64,000 nucleotides of DNA from contig VWYX01000777.1 in assembly GCA_013396525.1 (NCBI GenBank), positions 62,001-126,000 on the forward strand, in the 5' to 3' direction. The notes under the pieces are model-generated. The model saw nothing but the letters and a program-made list of their open reading frames with translations, had not been told where the DNA came from and searched no databases. Shown here piece after piece: positions 30,101-39,100 of the stretch. The DNA is from Chaetorhynchus papuensis (taxonomy: Eukaryota; Chordata; Aves; Passeriformes; Rhipiduridae). How positions within the stretch are numbered: the stretch's first letter is position 1; each line of letters begins with the position of its first letter. Made by a program: the position numbers and the translations under genes.

Positions 30101-33100
30101 GGTAGCTCTCACCACCCAATGAGAATTTTGCTCCACAAGATAAACTCTTCTGTGCCTGACCTAGAGGAGATTTTGGGTGTCCGGATAATTGATGTGTTTC
30201 ATAAGCTCTGTGCAGGCCTAGATTGTCCTTTGAAATTTTGTGAAGAAAAAGTAACAGTGGATGAGAACATCATGTCAACCCACAGCACAGCCAGGCTGAG
30301 TTTTGTCACTCCCCGTCATCACAGAACAGCAGTTTGTCTTTGTGAAGGTAAGAAACACAGTAAGGAACACTGTATCCTTGAAAAGATTGTCCTGGTTTTA
30401 AAAAGCTGTAATCCACAGATGGAAATTTATATTACAGGACAAGATTAAGAATGTTCTGTAACTCTCTCCACAGTATTTGCCTAATTTTCTTCATAGTAAA
30501 GACTAATTCTTTCCTATCTCATTACCTCATTTCAAGAGTTTACATAATACAAGCTTATTTTTTATAGTCACATCTTCATTTTCCATTTTATGAAAGAAGT
30601 TAATTTTTTTTGTTCTTGCCTATCCTATATTGATGGCCATTTATTGATGGCCAGTCTTGTGTGCACAAAGGTAAGTTCCTGCAAAGTACCTGAATACTTC
30701 CTTGTTTCTGCTTAGAGGAGTAGCCCACACAGTTTCCAAACTTGGTTGGGAATAAGAGGGTAATATGGGAAATGAATATTCATTAAAATATATGTAAGTA
30801 TAAAGATTTCCAACAGAAGATTAAATTACCTTTATCTCTGAGGAAAACAACATTGCCTTTTAAAATCAGGACTTATCCTTGCTGGGTGAACTTGCACATG
30901 TGAAGTAAATATTTAAAGCCCGTTCCTTTTCTGTCTCAAATACAGACATGCTTTTCTCTGCTCTCCCCAACCTACTCTGTCCATGTTTAATATCTACATG
31001 TTGGGTTTTGTGGTGAGTGATTCTAATGGTAAGCCCTAAACCACAAAACCAGTTTCCCAGTTTTACCACTTGAATTGAGTAATCAAGATAAGGATGAGCA
31101 TCAGCCATTCTACATGCCATTTGTCTAGTCTGTGCCAGTCATGCCTCATAGCTGTTACTTCACTTCCTTGTCTGATAGTTAGGAATATCATTTGGGTTAC
31201 TTTCAGCTACTGTACTTAAGAGTCCCTTTTCACAAAATACCATTACCACTAACAGAAAAGAAATAATGGATTTGGTTTTACAGAAGGGAAATGCCCCCTG
31301 GTGAACAGTGTGTGTGAAGGAAACCCATGTCCTGAAGGTACTGAATGTTTAGGAGATCCAAAGGAAGGAAAATACACCTGTGTTTGCCAAGACAGCAAAG
31401 CTGGACAATGTCCTGGTAAGGAATTATCTCTAAAAAACTCTGTGTAAAACTATATTACTGTCCAAACAAAAATTTCATTCCAGTCCTGTGCTAATACTTT
31501 TTTATGCTTTTCTGTATTCCTCAGCATCAGCTGGCTCTGCTGTGACATTTACTGGGAGCAGCTATGTGAAATACCGTCTCATGGAAAATGAGAACAAAGA
31601 GGAAATGAAGCTGACAATGAGACTTAGAACTTACTCTGCTCATGCAGTTGTTATGTATGCTCGAGGAACAGACTACAGTATCTTAGAGGTATATTAAAAT
31701 CTCCCAGTGCATATCTCCTCCCTTCTTCCTACCATCTTCTTACTATTTTTGTGCCAGATTAAGAGATTGAGTCATAACATTTCTGCAGAATTCTAGTAAT
31801 TGAAAATTGCCTTAAAGGTAGGGTGTTATACACATCCAGGTGACAAACTTGTACAGTTTTTTAAATGTGTAAACAAACAAAGCTTCCTGAATCATATATT
31901 TCAAACAACTTTAAATTTATTTGCTTATAATACTGAAGTCCATACAGAAAAAGACACTTAAAGCACAAGATGAAAGGTATTGAAGTATTGTAATATTTTG
32001 ATTATGATCTGTGACTGCTTTACTAGAGGAAAGAAAAATGCACAAAATGTACATTTCAATTAAAAGAACCATATAGAATAAATCACAGTTGCTGTGACTG
32101 TCTGGAAAAGAGTATCATTAAACTGCTTTTTATGAACACCATCATCATCCTTTGCCAACACCATCAACAAACATAAACTTTTATAGGCATCAATATTTTA
32201 TACTCTTTAAGTGTGCAGACTGTTTATTGATGTTGTGGCTTTCCTCTATAGATCCATCATGGAAGACTGCAGTATAAATTTGATTGTGGCAGTGGACCTG
32301 GGATTGTCTCTGTTCAGAGCACTCAGATAAATGATGGCCAGTGGCATTCCGTATCTCTTGAAGTGGATGGAAACTATGCACGACTTGTTCTGGACAGGGT
32401 GCATACTGCATCTGGTACTGCTCCTGGTACTCTTAGAACACTAAATCTAGACAATCATGTGTTTTTTGGTGGTCATATTCGTCAGCAAGGTACAAGACAT
32501 GGTAGAAGTCCTCAGGTTAGCAATGGTTTCAGAGGCTGTATGGATTCTATTGTACTCAATGGACAAGAGCTGCCCCTAAACAGCAAGCCACGAAATTATG
32601 CACACATGGAAGAATCTGTAGATGTCACTCCTGGATGCCTACTGACTGCCACAGATGGCTGTTCAAGCAGCCCCTGTCAGAATGGAGGCATCTGCAACGC
32701 ACTGTCGAATGGAGGTAAGCTGCTTTTCATTCTTCTGCTTTTAGTTTTCAAAACTGCTTTTCAAATTCTCTGCTTTGAAGGACAAACCAACTTCGTGCAT
32801 AATTCTGGCTTTCCCAGAGTTGTAGAGGGTCGGCTGTTGAATAGGTAGGAAGGCTGTGTGTGCCTTCTAGATTCAGTTCCTTGGGGTATGAAGTAGACAA
32901 AGTATATCTGGCAAAGTGGGGATTTAATCTTCAATGCTGACACTTGAGGTCCATCCTCTTAACTGCTTATTTTGGAATCTTTCTTTTAAAATTCTGAAAT
33001 CATTCGGCAACTTGCATTTTGTGACAGAAATGGAAATTATCCTTCAGTCATGTTCAAGAAAACTCTTACTGTCAGACTTTGCCTCATCCTTAGATAAAAA

Positions 33101-36100
33101 TATTTCTATTTTTTCTCATCCTTTCTCTCTTTAACAGGTAGTTGGGTAGGGAGGAATTTACCTTAAATCTGTAGGTAGGCAGGGAGGATTTTATCTCAAA
33201 TCCAGTAAAGCTGTGTGCATCTTTCAAAAATACTGTATTTGATTCCAGGCTACTACTGCAAGTGTGCACCTTTGTTTATGGGAACTCACTGCGATGTAAG
33301 TGTCAACCCATGTGCTTCCAACCCCTGCCTTTATGGTGGGACTTGCATCCCAGTCAGTGATGATTTCATCTGCCAGTGCCGAGGACAATACACAGGTCAA
33401 AGGTATGTTTGTATGGTTCATTGTATCCATAAACCCCTTAGAAAACAGGCTATAAATGTAACACTTCTTCTGTTTCCTTTTTTTATCTGTTTCCTACTTA
33501 AAGCTCAAACTTTGAGACATGCTGGAGTTGCCTGAAGATAACAACAGCCCCTGTGTTACAGCCCTGAATCCCACATAATAAACTCACTTGCAGTAAGGTG
33601 ACGGTTCATGTGGTTTTATCTGGTTTGCCTTTGCAGATGCCAGCTGGGTCCATATTGCAAAGACAATCCTTGCAAAAACAGTGGCAAGTGTATCGACAGT
33701 TTGGATGGACCGGTTTGTGAGTGTGAAGCAGGCTTTCGTGGAGAAAGGTTGGTAGCGTTCCACATATTGAATTTTAGTCGTATTAATCGACAGATTAACA
33801 GTTCAAACTGGCTGAAATCTGGGATGTTGATAAAATAGCAAATTGCATGTTAGTGTGCAGTACCTTATATTAAATATATCTAAAATTGTTGAGAACAAGA
33901 TGACAACAAAGACTATTGATGTAAACTAAACATCACTGCTGTGCTGTTTCTGACAGGTGCCTGACTGATGTCGATGAATGCATAGAAAACCCGTGTCTCA
34001 ATGGTGCCCTTTGTGAGAATACTTACGGTTCATATCACTGCAACTGTAGCCGTGGATTTGGAGGCAAACACTGCACAGACATTGTTCTTAATAAATACGT
34101 TTCAACATCTTGGAACATTAGCTTAGCTGAAGTGATTGGGATTATTGTTTTCATCGCGGGAATCTTCTTGCTAGTTGTGATTTTTGTCGTTTGCCGCAAA
34201 GTGGTTAGCAGAAAGAAGAAGCATCAGCCAGAACCTGAAGACAAGCAGCTGGGAGCTACAACAGCCTTCTTGCAAAGACCATATTTTGATGCAAAACTGA
34301 ATAAGAACATTTATTCTGACATCCCACCACAGGTTCCTGTTCGTCCCATTTCGTACACTCCAAGCATTCCAAGTGACTCCAGGAACAATCTTGACAGGAA
34401 TTCTTTTGAAGGGTCTGCTATCCCTGAGCACCCCGAGTTTAGTACTTTTAACCCAGATTCTGTACATGGTCACCGGAAAGCTGTAGCTGTTTGCAGTGTT
34501 GCACCAAATTTGCCACCTCCACCTCCCTCCAACTCACCTTCAGACAGTGATTCAATACAGAAACCCAGCTGGGATTTTGACTATGACAGTAAGAGATGTT
34601 CTTATTTTTTACTTTCCTGTTAAATGTGTATCCTGTTAAAATTTTAATACGAGTACAAATTCTCTGTCTATATCTCTTAGGGTACAAAAGGCACTATGAC
34701 TACTGGGTTTTGTCTCTGGTCAGGCTTCATGCTCTACTAAGTTTTTTAAAAATGTGCAGATCTCAACTTTAAATGGTATTGATTCTTTAATCTAGAATCT
34801 ATTCATTGTCTTACTTGAAACTTTTTCTTTCAGCTAAAGTAGTAGATCTTGACCCCTGCCTTTCTAAGAAGCCTCTGGATGAAAAGAACTCCCATCCTTA
34901 CAGTGCTAGAGAAAGTATGTCTGAGGTCCAGTCTCTCAGCTCCTTCCAGTCTGAATCATGTGATGACAATGGTACGTAAAATGCAATCATTCTGTACTGC
35001 TGCTTATGTTCATTTGTTCTGTCTTTGCATCTGTATATCTTAGTAACAATAGGATTTACATATATTGAATATATATTAAATAGTAGCTTATTTAATATAT
35101 ATTTGTATTTACTTACGTTAATACCCAGATCTGTTAATTTTTAAAAAAATATTTTACTTATCTTACACCTCCTGTTAATTACTGTACCTTAAAATTATAT
35201 AATCATCCTGCTGTTAGAATATTACAGTGAAAATGCAACTCAGGTTGTTCAGAGTGTTGTGTTTAAAACATATTAAAATTTGGTAAACTCTTCTAGGCTA
35301 TCGTAAGTTATCACCTTATTGAAGAAAACAGTGAATTTTAAAAAAGGCCTCTGCACAAGTATAACTTTCGCTTTGCCGTTCAGCTCTCAGTAAAGAACTT
35401 TCTGGTGTTACAGTTTCATTTGTTTCCTTCTCTTTTTCCTGCTGCGACCTCAGCTCCCATATGGATCAGATCAGTTCTGAGTGAGAGCAGAGTTTAAGGG
35501 ACTGCTTGTAAGTTTGATTACTTTAGTAATGAAGGAAACTGCACAAAAAAGGAATTTTGTTATAATAGAACAGTATATTTGGCTTTCACCATGATTGAAA
35601 TGAATTCATAAAAACATTTCATACATTGAAAAAAGCCAATATAAAAATATAAATATTTTGATCACACCTCAAGTCCATCAAAATATAATCAACATACATA
35701 TTTGTGGGTTTGATTATTACCAATAATCAAAAGTAAAAGTCTTTTACTTTTCCATTGTGATGACAGATGCTTTTATAGTTCATATGAATGCATCTATATA
35801 TTCAGAAGCATGACATACTGATTGGACAAATCCACAGTTGTCTCATAACTTAATTCACTAAGTTAAGGTGTGTTTTGAATCTTTATTCCGATTTCTGCTT
35901 CTGTCTCTGCCTGGTAAAAAAAGAACTTGAAATTCCTTTAGCTTAGGAATAAAGAACATTCTGCTTCTCAAAGAAGTAGAGTGATTTTTTATTAACAGCA
36001 TGACAAAAACCCCATCTCTTTAATGATTGGTGAAAGTAAAATGGTATGCTTACAGTCCTCATCCTTTTATCAGTAGACCTGATACCAACTTCCAGTTTTT

Positions 36101-39100
36101 TTTCCTGTGGTTTTAAGTGTTGTGTGGTACAAGTTGTTCTCCCCTCCTCACCACCTCATATGTTTAGTATATTCTTTTTCCCATGTCTTGTCATGTACTG
36201 ATTACTCATTAATACATCATTTTAAGAGAAGTAGCTGAAGTATCATAGATACTGTTCCTTCCTTCCATTTTGGTAGATTCAGTAATCATTAGCTTGATCT
36301 TTAATCCCTGAGCTGTGCAAACAAGTTGCATGTGCTTACTTCATTTGACCCTATAAGAATAAATCCTTCTGCATTCCAAAACTATCTTGGGGAAAAGGGA
36401 AGACATAAAAAATACATTCACTTCAGTTTCTTTTTTAAATGAGCATGTAACAGCCTGAATTTGGTATTGCTACTGTGATATCCCTACTTCATACAAAACT
36501 TAAGTAGATCAGTAACAGAAGTTTTCAGTAGGTATTTTTCATATTTTATCCTTTTAGTTCATTTCAGGGAAAATTTCTTTCCTGTATCTTTCATTGTCAA
36601 GGAGGGAACGTAGTTTACATTTTTAAAGGAGAACTTCTTTATTCACCCAACACAAGCCTTTAGAAAAGTCTAGTTTGTTGCTATGTAGATAAAGTATTAT
36701 GCAAATGAGTATGTTTAGGCAATGTTTCAGAAATTCTAACACAGCTTAAGCTGCCTTGTGCTCATGCAAAATGTGCTTCATGAGTAGTTACAAGTACTTT
36801 TGTATGCTTAGCAAGAATAAAATTGAGCTTTAGATATGTGTTTTATGTATTACATGCAACTACTCTCTAGGTAGAGAGTAGATGTGTATGTACACCAATA
36901 ATCTTGCTCTATAAAATGGTAATGAACTGCAATTTCACAGTGTTGATGGGGGTTTTTATGTGTGTCTGTATGTTGTTTTAAGTGATACTAACTATAGGTT
37001 TGTTTTAATTTGCTCCTTTTATACCTTTTACAAGCTTCCGTAGTGACTGTAATACACCTTGTCAATGCTGTTGTTGACTCGGTGGAAAAAGAAGGTATAT
37101 ACATGTTTTCATATTTATTTACTGCTTTGGCAGCATAATGCACGTTTGTCTTCTTACATTGTCTTCTTGTAATGTAGCCCTAGCCAGATGCGAGTTATAA
37201 AATATTATTTACCTAGACTTTCTGATAAGTTTTAGCAAAAAATGTATTTATATTGTATATCTGTTAATATTTTCTTGCATATGCTGTAGATGCCCTGTGA
37301 ACAGGTTTCAAAGTGTGATTCCTTGGGAAAAAAAAGGATTGGCATAAAAAGATCTTTGTGCTTACTCTCTTCTGAAAATATTCATACTAAAGCTGCCAGC
37401 AGAATTGAAACAACATCAAAGGCAAATACGTGCAGTACTGTAGTTGAAACAGCAGCAGCCTCCGCTTCCTTTTGTTCTCCCACCCACACCTGTTGATACC
37501 TTGTCCAGCTGAGCAGAATCAGAATGGCCTGGTATCAGTACTCACTTTCTTGGCCTTCAGATCAATCCGTCTCATAAGCAGAAAAAAATGATTTTTGTCT
37601 GCAGCTGAGGTACATAGCCATAAACATCCCTCTCAGTTTAAGTAGTTCATTACTATCCAGCCTTAAAACAGTACCTAAAAGGTATGTTTGGGTATGTGTA
37701 TGTGCACACACACATAGTTGTGTGTGTAGTATATATTTAGAAGTTAGAAAGAGGCAAAGCAGGCATTTTCAATGGTATTTTTTTTCATTTCTGCTAACAT
37801 TTAAGAACTAACCACTCTGGAAAACACAAGCTCTTTACAAAATAATAGTAGTAATAAAAGTCCCAGCAAGGCTATACAAATGCTTACCTTTGTTTTAATT
37901 GACTAAATAGTACTTTAAGTTCCATTAAAACGCAAATGATTCACTCCATGACCATGAGTTTGCAGAGATTTCTTCTGAAATAACATCCAGCATATGCTTC
38001 CTATTTCTAGATACAGATTAGGAAACATTGTTTTTTACTAAGTCCTACTTAAAGTGAAGCCATTGTAAGAACATAAAATTGATTATAGTAGCTAAAGTTT
38101 CTCTTAGGTTTGTTATCCGAGACCCTTTTTAATTTTCACAGACACACAAAATAAAGTATTTCATTAACGAGGGTGCCATTTCATTAATGTGTACCTATAG
38201 ACAATAGTTCTCAATGCAGAAAAATGGCAATGCACATTACTTGGGAATGGGAGAATTACAAAAGAGGCCAGATCTACCAGGGGAAAAATTTAAAAACTTA
38301 TTCAGATTTTCTCTGAGATTTTAATTGGTAGAATCTAAAAATTATAGATGTAGTTCTCAAGTCAAAGATAAAAGTATTGCTTGGTGTTTTAGTATCACCA
38401 TAAGATAAATACAAACATTGTAGTCGTAGAGAGATTAAATATGTCCTACTCAGCTGCTTCTTTACATTTGAAAGTTCCTGTTCTTAGTAAGCATTTCTTC
38501 TTTCAAAGCCTCTTAGGTAAAGAGTTCTGCTTTTGAGCACCCTCAGGAGAGTGTCAGTTCAAGCAGCAGAGAGCCTTACTCAAGTCTTCAGCAAGGCCAA
38601 GTTCTGGGCCAGATGGTCCTTACCTTTAGTCTCCCCCAGTGTTTTTGTCCAGCAGGTATCCCGGAAGCATGAACTGTAGCTAATCTCAACATAGGACAGT
38701 TTTAGGCCTGTGTTCTCTGCACTGCTCCTCAGGTTGTAGCCTGATGCAAATAAGCAGTGCTGAGTGCAAGAGAAAATATAGCTCCAATCAAGCAGATTGT
38801 CACATAAAGATGGGCACATCTGGTTCTAGTTTGTGTTTCTGTCATCTGTGTTAAAGGGTCTTTGCTTCAGAAGACAAGGAAAACCAAGATCTCTCCATTC
38901 CTTGGTGAAAGTGCTCTAAATCATAAAGCCTATTGGCTTTAGTTTTGCACCCAATTTCCCAGGAAAAATAAAGAATGTTGTCTTGTAAGCAGACTAGTAA
39001 TCAGAACCCTCTCCTGGAGTTGAGGCCAGAGATGTTTTAAGAGTCTCAGAGCTCAGACTGATGTCTCTATTAGTCTGAACAGTACTTTTCTTGTCTGGGC

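Noticed and set aside
35297..35302. A 6-nt micro-exon-like segment (ctcttctag / GCTATC / gtaagt) in FAT1 intron 26, in frame
   Set aside because: The splice sites are good but such a short match is expected by chance in 5.8 kb, and the two-residue insert has no known counterpart.
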